Assembly: GCA_947468275.1 (NCBI GenBank) | Contig: CANIKO010000014.1 | Span: 40,240-104,239 of the forward strand | Direction of reading: 5' to 3' | DNA from: Bacteroidota bacterium | GTDB lineage: Bacteria > Bacteroidota > Bacteroidia > NS11-12g > UBA9320 | Length of the DNA: 64,000 nt | Shown: one piece after another, positions 1-7,856 of the stretch | Layout: every line of letters begins with the position of its first letter | Position numbering within the stretch: position 1 is the first letter of the stretch | The notes under the pieces: model-generated | What the model was told of the DNA's origin: nothing | What the model saw: the letters and a program-made list of their open reading frames with translations, nothing else | Databases searched by the model: none | Position numbers and translations under genes: made by a program

Positions 1-80
1 TTCTCTTCGAACTTCCGCATTAGCGTCATTTCTTCAAACCATTTAAAGTAGGTTTCTTTACTAAAGGTTACTTTTGCCAT
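1..80 (-). CDS. pdhA: Pyruvate dehydrogenase E1 alpha subunit, N-terminal fragment
   Basis: Only the first 26 codons are inside the window; the gene runs leftward off the edge. The translation starts MAKVTFSKETYFKWFEEM and continues to TLMRKFEE, which matches the conserved N-terminus of Bacteroidota pyruvate dehydrogenase E1 alpha subunits (thiamine diphosphate enzyme making acetyl-CoA from pyruvate). The ATG is at 78-80. A perfect TAnnTTTG -7 element (TATTTTTG, minus strand, positions 101-108) lies 20 nt upstream. The gene is divergent from recF with a 51 nt gap. The call rests on about 26 residues, so a related 2-oxoacid dehydrogenase E1 alpha is possible. Confidence 0.7.
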   Translation of the reverse strand, partial: MAKVTFSKETYFKWFEEMTLMRKFEE

Positions 81-131
81 CTATTATTTTAAGCAAGCCG
101 CAAAAATATACATTTAACTAAAATTTGTCCA

Positions 132-1211
132 TTGTTTTTAAAAAACATTTCAATAAGTCAATTTAAAAGTCATTCAACAGCTACTTTGCAGTTGGAACGG
201 GGCATTAACTGCATCATTGGTAAAAACGGTGTGGGTAAAACCAATCTTTTGGACTCTGTTTACTGTTTGCTCAATGGTAAAAGCTACTTTCAAATGACAG
301 ATGCTTTGTGCATTTTGCTCGGTGAAACCTATTATTTGTTAAAAGGAAATTTACAGGAAACGGATGAAACGGAAACCCAATTAATGGTTTCATTTCAAAT
401 TGGCAAACGAAAATCCATCCGTCTAAATGATGAACCGGTAAATAAACTGGCGGAGTTTTTTGGAAAATACCCTTGTGTGGTAATCGCTCCCGATGATGTG
501 GAGATAATAAATGGGGAAAGCGATCAGCGCAGGAGGTTTTTTGATTATATGCTTTCGGTGGTGGATCCCCTGTATTTAAAGAATTTGTCGGCTTACAACA
601 AAGTACTGGAAACCCGCAACAAACAGTTAAAAGTTTTTTTGGAAAACGATAATTTTGATGCCGTATTACTTGATTATTATGATACAAAACTTGAACTGCA
701 TGGGTCTTATATTTTTAAAGTAAGGCAGCAATCAACCACAATTTTTGAAGGTTATTTTAATAAAGTATACGCTGAAATAGCGGCAGGAGCGGAAGTTCCT
801 GTGTTTAAATTTATAAGCAAATTACACGATTCTGATTTTAAAACCGGATTTGCCCAAACCTTGAATAAAGATAGAATTTTAGGACGAACCAGTTTTGGAA
901 CTCACCGCGACGACTGGTCGTTTGAACTGAATGGAATGCCTTTAAAAAAAACAGGTTCACAAGGCCAAATAAAATCCTTTTTGATAGCCCTGAAACTGGC
1001 CATGTATAATTTTATTTATGAAAAGCGAAATGTAAAACCCTTGCTATTGTTGGATGATATATTTGAAAAGATAGATACCTCAAGGATGCAGCAATTGGTA
1101 GAAATAATTTCAAAAACCGACATGGGACAGGTAATTATTACCGATACCAATAAAAAAAGGGTGGAGGAGTATTTTGAGGGGAGGGGAGAGGTTGGGTTTT
1201 TTGAGTTATGA
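132..1211 (+). CDS. recF: DNA replication and repair protein RecF
   Basis: RecF is an SMC/ABC-like ATPase that loads RecA at gaps during recombinational repair. The Walker A motif GKNGVGKT sits at residues 30-37, an ABC-signature-like segment (GSQGQIKSFLIALKLA) near residue 275, and Walker B (LLLLDDIFEKID) at about 304-315. Length 359 aa is normal. The start is TTG at 132: no ATG is available, and the protein from there begins MFLKNISISQFKSHS, which lines up with the usual RecF N-terminus. The stop codon lies at the edge of a short repeated word block (1201-1255) that recurs at other gene 3' ends in this window. Confidence 0.95.
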   Translation: MFLKNISISQFKSHSTATLQLERGINCIIGKNGVGKTNLLDSVYCLLNGKSYFQMTDALCILLGETYYLLKGNLQETDETETQLMVSFQIGKRKSIRLNDEPVNKLAEFFGKYPCVVIAPDDVEIINGESDQRRRFFDYMLSVVDPLYLKNLSAYNKVLETRNKQLKVFLENDNFDAVLLDYYDTKLELHGSYIFKVRQQSTTIFEGYFNKVYAEIAAGAEVPVFKFISKLHDSDFKTGFAQTLNKDRILGRTSFGTHRDDWSFELNGMPLKKTGSQGQIKSFLIALKLAMYNFIYEKRNVKPLLLLDDIFEKIDTSRMQQLVEIISKTDMGQVIITDTNKKRVEEYFEGRGEVGFFEL

Positions 1212-1255
1212 ATTATAAGTGATGAGTTATGAATGTTGAATTATGAATGTTGAAT
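1210..1255 (+). repeat. Short-word repeat block at the recF 3' end
   Basis: Overlapping copies of words such as TTATGAATTATAAG and ATGAATGTTGAATT start at the recF stop codon. Positions 1210-1233 are an exact reverse complement of the 24 nt at 50204-50227, which also sits at the 3' end of a gene (the one ending at 50215) in the same orientation relative to that gene. A relative lies after pnp (49701-49722). No coding potential was seen. Confidence 0.7.
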
Positions 1256-1356
1256 TGTCGCTATCGCTTCGCCTCCGGCGAGTTATTTATGAATAAGCAT
1301 CTTGCCAAAATTGCCGGAGGCAATGGATATGGGTCATTTGCAAGATGCAAGCGACA
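1256..1356. other. Interleaved inverted repeats with pseudoknot topology
   Basis: Three perfect inverted-repeat pairs lie in the order A-B-C-B'-C'-A'. A is TGTCGCT (1256-1262) with AGCGACA (1350-1356). B is GCCTCCGGC (1271-1279) with GCCGGAGGC (1313-1321). C is GCATCTTGC (1297-1305) with GCAAGATGC (1340-1348). B and C cross, so an RNA copy could form an H-type pseudoknot closed by A. It lies between the convergent genes recF and 1493-2470. It could be a structured RNA, a terminator-like element or a dispersed palindromic repeat; the sequence does not decide. Confidence 0.5.
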
Positions 1357-1452
1357 GCGGGGTTAAAACTGTCACCAAATAAGAGTTCTACTAAGGTTTT
1401 AAAACGTGAAAAGATATAATAACACAAAATCCTGTAAAATATTAATTTTAAA

Positions 1453-1479
1453 TGGTACGAGTTTTGGAAACTCGCACCA
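1453..1479. repeat. REP-like hairpin (TGGTACGAGTTT / AAACTCGCACCA)
   Basis: A 12 bp stem with one A-C mismatch and a three-base loop (TGG), followed by a G-rich tail. This layout is typical of REP elements moved by RAYT transposases. It lies just past the stop codon of the leftward gene at 1493-2470. Confidence 0.55.
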
Positions 1480-1492
1480 GCAGGGGGAGGCT

Positions 1493-2470
1493 CTAGTAAT
1501 AAGCAAACTGCTCAATTCGTATATTAGGGACAGCCATATATAAATCTTTAGACTGATATCCTTGGGAAATGGTAATTCTTTCCTTTAATAAGCCTAAATA
1601 ATTGTAAGTATAAAATATTTCAGGGAAATAAAAATTATTTGGCATTTTATTGGTAATGTCATCTTCATGGGTTTTATGAGTAATACTTGTTAGTCTTTTA
1701 TCCATATTGTAATTGTAAACAGTTTTTAAAGAATAAGGGTCGTAATATTTTAAATTATCATCTTTAATAGTTTTTTCTATAATTAATCCATTTTGATAAA
1801 TACTTTCAATGTGATAACCTTCTCTCCATCTTTTAATGTGATTTAGTCCATTTGTATCTATTTCAAATGACAATGAATCTAAATGGTTTTCCCATTTGGT
1901 TTTAATTAGTTTATTCGCTTTATCAATGGTAAAAGTTGTTCCTTTCCAATGAGATGAAGTATCTGTCAAAACAATGTTATCATTTTCATTCCTTAAGAAT
2001 TTTGTATCAAAGTGAATTCTTTTTTGATACTTTGTTTTAATTTTTACCATTGAATATGAATAATAACCAATAATTCGGCCTTCGTCGTTATAAGTTATTG
2101 AATCAATATTTTCATACTCTTTATTTTTAAATTCCGAATAAATTAATTGGCCTGATTTATTGTATTTGTAAATAGTTTCTGATAGTATCTTTTTATTATA
2201 TGCATTTGATGAATTGGATAAGTTGTAATTCTGTTCCGAAATTAATTGCCCTGATTCACTAAATTCAAAATCAGTAAATGAATTATTTCCAACAAAATAT
2301 TTAATCGTTCTAATTTTAGCCATTTTAAATGTTGCTATTTCACTCTCTGTAAAAGGTAACTGCCATGCGAAAGGTGAAATATAGTCAGGCTCAAAATTTT
2401 TAGGAATCTGAGAATATGTTAATATTGGGCAAACAAATATTATCAGAATAATTTGAAAAGATATTTTCAT
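1493..2470 (-). CDS. Secreted protein with Rhs/YD-like beta-hairpin repeats, function unknown
   Basis: I do not recognise a named family. The protein has 325 residues and a Sec signal peptide (residues 1 to about 20, cleavage after TYSQ). The mature part carries loosely repeated units of the pattern aromatic-x-x-x-G-x-L/I, for example FSESGQLISEQ, YNKSGQLIYSE, YNDEGRIIGYY and YNYLGLLKER. These resemble MORN or YD-type hairpin repeats of Bacteroidota surface proteins. There is no sorting domain, no lipobox and no catalytic motif. It is transcribed toward recF. The repeat reading is my inference; existence of the gene is well supported by the signal peptide and length. Confidence 0.75.
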   Translation of the reverse strand: MKISFQIILIIFVCPILTYSQIPKNFEPDYISPFAWQLPFTESEIATFKMAKIRTIKYFVGNNSFTDFEFSESGQLISEQNYNLSNSSNAYNKKILSETIYKYNKSGQLIYSEFKNKEYENIDSITYNDEGRIIGYYSYSMVKIKTKYQKRIHFDTKFLRNENDNIVLTDTSSHWKGTTFTIDKANKLIKTKWENHLDSLSFEIDTNGLNHIKRWREGYHIESIYQNGLIIEKTIKDDNLKYYDPYSLKTVYNYNMDKRLTSITHKTHEDDITNKMPNNFYFPEIFYTYNYLGLLKERITISQGYQSKDLYMAVPNIRIEQFAYY

Positions 2471-2545
2471 GGTTTATTATAAACGTTTTTAATAATTTTT
2501 TAACGTTTCAAATATAATTTAAAGTGTCCCTCTGTCAATAATTTA

Positions 2546-2648
2546 GGCTAAAGCCAATGGCCTTTTATTATTTTTTATCAGTTCATTAGAATGAACTGCA
2601 ATGGATGGTTTGTAGCCAAATCCATTGCCGTTGGCTTTAGCCAACGGC
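2546..2648. repeat. Cluster of palindromes (REP/BIME-like)
   Basis: Three consecutive hairpins: CAGTTCAT/ATGAACTG (2579-2598, loop TAGA); GCAATGGAT/ATCCATTGC (2598-2628); and GCCGTTGGCT/AGCCAACGGC (2627-2648, two-base loop). In addition, GGCTAAAGCCAA at 2546-2557 is the reverse complement of TTGGCTTTAGCC at 2631-2642. The gap between a leftward gene's 5' end and the DUF721 gene is otherwise empty. Confidence 0.65.
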
Positions 2649-2769
2649 TTTAAAAGATTTTTAAAGAAATCCTGAATTTTTTAAATCCTAAAAATCATAG
2701 TCAAGACAATTAGGCAAAACAAAAATTAGCAAAACTGAAAAAAATCGTGTTGGTTTGAACTATCCATTT

Positions 2770-3057
2770 ATGTTTACCGACGAAAAACCTATAAAGCAAG
2801 TAATCAATGAATTGTTGAATGCTTATAAACTCAATGGCAAAATTGATGAACTTAAAATTTGGAACAACTGGCCGGATATTGTTGGGGTGGTTATAGCTAA
2901 AAATACAAGCAAACTTCAATTAAAGGGAAATACGCTTTACATTTATGTGGAATCGGCGCCTTTAAAAAGTGAACTCACGTTTCACCGCAGTGTTATTTTG
3001 CAAAAAATTAATGCCTACTTTGGAACTCAAATCGTTAAAGAAATCAATATCAAATGA
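2770..3057 (+). CDS. DUF721 (DciA-like) protein
   Basis: A 95-residue protein of the DUF721 family, whose members in other phyla include DciA, a helper for loading the replicative helicase DnaB. The typical pattern is present: an N-terminal helix (KPIKQVINELLNAYKL), the core IWNNWPDIVG, then a beta segment and SAPLKSELTFHR. I prefer the ATG at 2770; an in-frame TTG at 2755 would add five residues. It lies between recF and rpe on the same strand. The helicase-loader role is only family knowledge. Confidence 0.85.
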   Translation: MFTDEKPIKQVINELLNAYKLNGKIDELKIWNNWPDIVGVVIAKNTSKLQLKGNTLYIYVESAPLKSELTFHRSVILQKINAYFGTQIVKEINIK

Positions 3058-3146
3058 CCATAACAGAAATACTATCAGATTCATTGGGAATTAAATATGG
3101 TCATTCGATATGGCAAATGTTTAAAAATAAATCGCAGATTAGATAA
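3054..3146 (+). CDS. Possible 30-residue small ORF overlapping the DUF721 stop
   Basis: The ATG overlaps the TGA of the DUF721 gene (ATGA), and the frame stays open for 30 codons, starting MTITEILSDSLG and ending QMFKNKSQIR. The ATGA junction is the usual sign of translational coupling. No family is recognised and the length is short enough for chance, so it is listed at low confidence. Confidence 0.25.
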   Translation: MTITEILSDSLGIKYGHSIWQMFKNKSQIR

Positions 3147-3205
3147 TACCAATTATTACAAAATAAAAATAAATTAATTATCAAATATTAATTACATATC
3201 AAATA

Positions 3206-3856
3206 ATGTCTTATAAAATTGCACCGTCTATTCTCTCGGCAGATTTTGCCAACTTACAACGCGATGTAGAAATGATTAATAACAGCCAAGCCGATTGGTT
3301 TCATGTGGATGTAATGGATGGCGTTTTTGTTCCTAATATTTCTTTAGGATTGCCGGTTATTTCTGGCATCAAACGCCATGCTACCAAACCGCTGGATGTG
3401 CATTTGATGATAGTGCAGCCCGAACGGTATATTGCCGATTTTAAAAAAGCCGGAGCTGATATTTTAACAGTTCATTTGGAAGCAAGTACCCACCTGCACC
3501 GCACCATTCGCGCCATAAAAGAAAACAGTATGTTAGCTGGCGTGGCTTTAAACCCTCATTCATCTGTTCAGTCATTGAAGGATTGTTTAATGGATATTGA
3601 TTTGGTGTGTTTGATGAGTGTAAATCCGGGATTTGGCGGTCAAAAATTTATTGATAATACATACAATAAGGTAAAAGAACTGCGCCAAATGGCCAACGAG
3701 CGAGGCAAAGATTTACTTATAGAAATAGATGGCGGGGTAACTTTAGATAATTATAAATTGTTGCTTGAAGCCGGAGCCAATGTGCTGGTAGCGGGCAATA
3801 CTGTTTTTGCGTCAGCTAATCCTGCAGATACCATTGCTAAATTAAAAGGAAGGTAA
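3206..3856 (+). CDS. rpe: Ribulose-phosphate 3-epimerase
   Basis: This TIM-barrel metalloenzyme interconverts ribulose 5-phosphate and xylulose 5-phosphate in the pentose phosphate pathway. The metal ligands expected of the family are all present: H33 and D35 in FHVDVMDGVFVPN, H66 in LDVHLMI, and D175 in IEIDGGV. The phosphate-binding loop MSVNPGFGGQKF is at 137-148. Its 216 residues are the normal length. It starts at ATG after an AT-rich leader. Confidence 0.96.
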   Translation: MSYKIAPSILSADFANLQRDVEMINNSQADWFHVDVMDGVFVPNISLGLPVISGIKRHATKPLDVHLMIVQPERYIADFKKAGADILTVHLEASTHLHRTIRAIKENSMLAGVALNPHSSVQSLKDCLMDIDLVCLMSVNPGFGGQKFIDNTYNKVKELRQMANERGKDLLIEIDGGVTLDNYKLLLEAGANVLVAGNTVFASANPADTIAKLKGR

Positions 3857-3975
3857 CTGCAATATTTTTTATGAAAAAGGCGTTAATCAATTTTTATTAG
3901 TAAATGGATTTAGAATGGTTAGAAAAGTTGAAATAGTAAGTTGTAATTATTTTTTTAATAGCCAATCTCTATTTT

Positions 3976-4014
3976 AACCAATCACAATTTTAACCAATAA
4001 CCAATATAACCAAT
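3976..4014. repeat. Four copies of AACCAAT upstream of the TonB receptor
   Basis: The heptamer AACCAAT occurs at 3976, 3992, 3999 and 4008, in a noncoding stretch 30-70 nt before the next start codon. It resembles other short-word arrays in this window (34043-34087 and 57719-57746). Confidence 0.6.
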
Positions 4015-4042
4015 CAAATCTCTTAAATACAATATCTCTTTA

Positions 4043-6499
4043 ATGTTAATGTTCGTGGGGCTTGGTTCCTTTGGGCAGTCGTTTGTAAAGGGTCATGTTT
4101 CTGATTCGTCGGGTATTGATTTGGGCGGAGTTTCTGTTTTTACAAGCGATAGGTTGAACTCAGCTATTTCTGACGAAAACGGAAATTATAAATTAAAACT
4201 CCCATCAGATAAAACCTTCATTGTTTATTTTAGCTTTGCTCAAAAGCGTGTAACCCGTGAAGTAGGACCTCTAAAAGCAGGTGAAACAATTCTTGTAAAT
4301 GTTATTATTAAAACCAGTGTTGAATTATCCGAGGTTACAAAAATTCAGCAAGTGAACCGTGACTTAATGGCCATAACTATTGAAGCCAAAAAATTTGAAA
4401 GATTTCCTTCGGTTAGTGGCTCTATTGAGTCATCATTAAAATTTTTAGGAGCCACAGGTGGCAACGAATTAAGTTCGGGCTATAACGTGAGGGGCGGAAA
4501 CTATGATGAAAATTTAGTTTATATAAATGATATAGAAGTGTATCGTCCTTTCTTGGTAAGGGCAGGGCAGCAGGAAGGGTTAAGTATTATAAATCCTGAT
4601 ATGGTAGATAGATTGGTTTTTTCAACAGGTGGATTTGAAGCTAAGTACGGTGACAAACTGAGCAGCGTATTAGATATAACTTATAAAATTCCACGAAAAT
4701 TTGAGACAATGGTAAGGAGCAGCTTGCTTGGTACCAGTATTACCATGGCCAATCAATCAAAAAATAAACGGTTCAGTTTTTTGATTGGAGGTCGCTATCG
4801 CAGCAATAAACTTATTTTAAATACACTGGATGTAAGCGGTGATTACAGGCCATTGAATATTGATTTTCAATCTCTGATTCGTTATAGGATTAATACCTCT
4901 TTAAATATCTCATGGTTAACTAATATAGCTTATAACAAATTTGCATTGGTGCCATCTAGCAGGCAAACTTCGTTTGGAACGGTTACATCAGCCTTGCGAC
5001 TTAATATAAATATGGGAGGATTGGATGAAATGAAATATTTGGTAGCCTTGAATGGGCTTACATTGCATTATACCCCAAATAAAAACACATCCATAAAATG
5101 GATAAACTCCTATTATACAACTACCGAAAACGAACACAATACCACCGAAGGAGCGTATGGATTATATGAATTGGATAATAATATAGGTTCAGATAATTTG
5201 GGTAAAGAAAAACGGTTACTTGGTGTAGGTTATTTTATTCAAAATGCCAGAAATGATTTGCAAGCCAATGTATTTAACTCAGGAATTGTAGCTACTCAAA
5301 AAACAAAACATTCTACTTGGTTTTATGGAACCAAATATCAAAACGAAAAAATAAATGACCTATTAAATGAATGGCAATACAATGATTCAGGTGGACACAA
5401 TATTGCAATTGATCGCCAAAACGGACAACAAATAAATTTAGATAACCGAATCCATGCCGAAAATACGGTGAGATCATTCAGGATTAGTAGCTATGTTCAG
5501 AATAGCTATTTACTCGATAAATCTAAAAATTTCAAAATTAACGGCGGAGTTCGCCATCAGTATTGGTCGCTCAATGAACAAAATTTATTTAGCCCCCGAT
5601 TTTCTTTAACCTTTGAGCCCAATAAAAAATTTAATGATTCATTATTCAAAAGGTCAACCACTTTGGAAGCATATGATTCGTCAAAGAAAAAGGATTTATT
5701 AATTAAATTCGCTAGTGGTGTATACTATCAACCTCCCTTTTATAGAGAATTTAGAAGATTAGACGGGACTTTAAATGCCAATATTAAAGCGCAGCGAAGT
5801 ATTCATTTTGTCTTAGGTTCTGATTATAATTTTTCGGCTTGGGGACGACCATTCAAGCTTATTAATGAATTATATTATAAATATTTAGATAATCTTATAC
5901 CCTATTATATAGACAATGTTAGAATTCGCTACTACGCCGAAAATAGTTCTAAGGGGTATGCCACCGGTTTCGATACTCGAGTGAATGGCGAATTTATTAA
6001 AGGTCTTGAGTCTTGGCTTAGTTTTTCAGTGCTTCAAACGCGTGAAAATATTACATATATAAATGAAGCAGGAAAAACAGTTGAGTCAGGGTTTATTAGA
6101 AGGCCAACCGATCAACGTGTTAATTTTTCTATCCTTTTTGCTGATGAATTGCCAATGGATAAAACCTATAAAATGCATTTAGGGTTAATATTTGGAGGTA
6201 GAGTACCATATTATTTTAATGGAAATGATCGTTATACAAAAACGCCCAATACCATTCCTCCATACCGTAGAGTTGATATTGGATTTTCAAAAGAAGTAAT
6301 TGGAGGGCAAGCCAAAAAGAGTGAAAAGTACAAGCATATTGAAAGTTTATGGACAAGTGTAGAAATATTTAACCTTTTAGAATTTAATAATACAGTAAGT
6401 TATATTTGGGTGAAAGATATAAGTAACAGAACTTATGGAGTTCCTAATTATCTAACAGGAAGGCGATTGAATATTAAATTTATTATAAAATTTAAATAG
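4043..6499 (+). CDS. TonB-dependent outer membrane receptor with carboxypeptidase-like N-terminal domain
   Basis: An outer membrane importer of 818 residues. After a short hydrophobic start (to about GSFGQ) comes a CarboxypepD_reg-like beta-sandwich domain (about 13-100: VKGHVSDSSG to DENGNYKLKL). The plug domain follows (about 110-210, with the motif YNVRGGNYDENLVYINDIEV), then a long beta-barrel ending in IKFIIKFK. The substrate cannot be told. The signal peptide is short with no basic n-region; the frame stays open 11 codons upstream without ATG, GTG or TTG, so the true start is uncertain. It lies directly before the porP-gld cluster but has a separate leader. Confidence 0.88.
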   Translation: MLMFVGLGSFGQSFVKGHVSDSSGIDLGGVSVFTSDRLNSAISDENGNYKLKLPSDKTFIVYFSFAQKRVTREVGPLKAGETILVNVIIKTSVELSEVTKIQQVNRDLMAITIEAKKFERFPSVSGSIESSLKFLGATGGNELSSGYNVRGGNYDENLVYINDIEVYRPFLVRAGQQEGLSIINPDMVDRLVFSTGGFEAKYGDKLSSVLDITYKIPRKFETMVRSSLLGTSITMANQSKNKRFSFLIGGRYRSNKLILNTLDVSGDYRPLNIDFQSLIRYRINTSLNISWLTNIAYNKFALVPSSRQTSFGTVTSALRLNINMGGLDEMKYLVALNGLTLHYTPNKNTSIKWINSYYTTTENEHNTTEGAYGLYELDNNIGSDNLGKEKRLLGVGYFIQNARNDLQANVFNSGIVATQKTKHSTWFYGTKYQNEKINDLLNEWQYNDSGGHNIAIDRQNGQQINLDNRIHAENTVRSFRISSYVQNSYLLDKSKNFKINGGVRHQYWSLNEQNLFSPRFSLTFEPNKKFNDSLFKRSTTLEAYDSSKKKDLLIKFASGVYYQPPFYREFRRLDGTLNANIKAQRSIHFVLGSDYNFSAWGRPFKLINELYYKYLDNLIPYYIDNVRIRYYAENSSKGYATGFDTRVNGEFIKGLESWLSFSVLQTRENITYINEAGKTVESGFIRRPTDQRVNFSILFADELPMDKTYKMHLGLIFGGRVPYYFNGNDRYTKTPNTIPPYRRVDIGFSKEVIGGQAKKSEKYKHIESLWTSVEIFNLLEFNNTVSYIWVKDISNRTYGVPNYLTGRRLNIKFIIKFK

Positions 6500-6570
6500 A
6501 GCTAAAATCTATCATATTTATTTATTCGTTTTTATTGGTAATAAGTGTGAATAATTTCTAATAACTCAAT

Positions 6571-6600
6571 CTTGTAGAAAAAGGATAAATAATAAATTTG
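6571..6600 (+). promoter_or_regulatory. Bacteroidota-type promoter of the porP-gld operon
   Basis: A -33 TTG (6572-6574), an 18 nt spacer and a perfect TAnnTTTG -7 box (TAAATTTG, 6593-6600) precede the porP ATG at 6644. The match follows the known consensus of the primary sigma factor in this phylum. Confidence 0.6.
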
Positions 6601-6643
6601 CATAGTATAAATAGAATTACCACATTTGTAAACTGTACCCAAT

Positions 6644-7729
6644 ATGGTTAAAAACTACTTTTTTAAATCATTTCTAATAGGAGGATTGCTCGTAACGTCT
6701 TTAGTTTCAAAGGCTCAACACGACCCCTATTATACTCATTTCAGATTTAATAAACAGGCATACAATCCTGCTGCCGCAGGTGAAAAGCTAGATTATATCT
6801 GTATAAACGGATTAACCCATTATCAATATAGGGATTATAATGACTATACAAAAGTGACCGGCACGAATCCTGATCCTGGTACTAATAAAGATTTAGTAGC
6901 CACTAATATGGCTCCTGAAACGTATAATTTAAATATTAGTACATTATTGAAACTTGATAAGGCAGGTAGGCATAAAGTGGGGGTAGGGTTAACTTTAATT
7001 GATGATAATATTGGTTTTATGAAAACTACCACTATAAAAGGAGCCATTAACTATCGCAAACCTATTCAAGGGCAATTTGGTTATTTGGCAGTGGGGGTAG
7101 AATTTGGTTCAACCTCGTTTGCATATGTCAATCCTAAGTTTAAAGCAATTGATCCAAATGATCCAAGAATCCCGACGGGTGATGGAAGTCAATCAAACCT
7201 TGATTTGGGAGTTGGAGTGTATTATCATCAGGCTAAATTTATGAAGGTACTTGATAATTTTTATGTTGGAGCATCGTATAACCACTTAAATGGAGCAAAA
7301 TATAATTTTACGGTTCCAACAGCCATAGGTAGAGCAGCCGTTGATATGGATTTTGTGAGATATTTATATGTAACCTCTGGTGCTGATTGGAACTTGGCCA
7401 ATAAAAATTGGAAACTTGAACCCACTGTATTAATAAAATATAATCCTAAATTACAATTAGATTTGAATATGACCGCCTTATACTCTAACTCATTAAGAGC
7501 AGGTTTAGGGTACCGTTCAGCAGCTGATGCATTGGCAATTATTGTAGGTTACGAAAGAGGGCAATTACAAGTAGGATATTCTTATGATATCACAATGTCT
7601 AAAATTAGAAAGGTGAGTGATGGAACTCATGAAATATTTGTGAAATATTGTTTTCCAATTTCATTTCCACCTCCACCTGAGAAGAAATTTCGCTTAACCC
7701 CACGTTTTATGGGCAAAGGCGCTTATTAG
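6644..7729 (+). CDS. porP: PorP/SprF family type IX secretion outer membrane protein
   Basis: A 361-residue member of the PorP/SprF family, predicted outer membrane beta-barrels of the T9SS. The signal peptide ends at about SKAQ (residue 25). It is followed by the family hallmark segment HDPYYTHFRFNKQAYNPAAAG and a barrel with alternating aromatic strands. It is the first gene of the order porP-gldK-gldL-gldM-gldN, the conserved core T9SS arrangement known from Porphyromonas and Flavobacterium. PorP helps attach the GldK/GldN ring or cargo at the outer membrane. Genomes of this phylum often encode several PorP/SprF paralogs; this one is placed in the machine operon. Confidence 0.92.
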   Translation: MVKNYFFKSFLIGGLLVTSLVSKAQHDPYYTHFRFNKQAYNPAAAGEKLDYICINGLTHYQYRDYNDYTKVTGTNPDPGTNKDLVATNMAPETYNLNISTLLKLDKAGRHKVGVGLTLIDDNIGFMKTTTIKGAINYRKPIQGQFGYLAVGVEFGSTSFAYVNPKFKAIDPNDPRIPTGDGSQSNLDLGVGVYYHQAKFMKVLDNFYVGASYNHLNGAKYNFTVPTAIGRAAVDMDFVRYLYVTSGADWNLANKNWKLEPTVLIKYNPKLQLDLNMTALYSNSLRAGLGYRSAADALAIIVGYERGQLQVGYSYDITMSKIRKVSDGTHEIFVKYCFPISFPPPPEKKFRLTPRFMGKGAY

Positions 7730-7856
7730 TTTTTTTAAAATTTACACAATAATAATAATAGGGTAACCGTTTATTAGATGAATTAAACAAATTATCTTGT
7801 TTTTAAATTCAAATTAATTATAATTGCAGAGTCAAATATAAACCATAGTAACGAAA

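Noticed and set aside
3976..4014. AACCAAT array considered as CRISPR or iteron origin
   Set aside because: The units are 7 nt with irregular spacing and no spacers; there is no Rep or Cas gene nearby.
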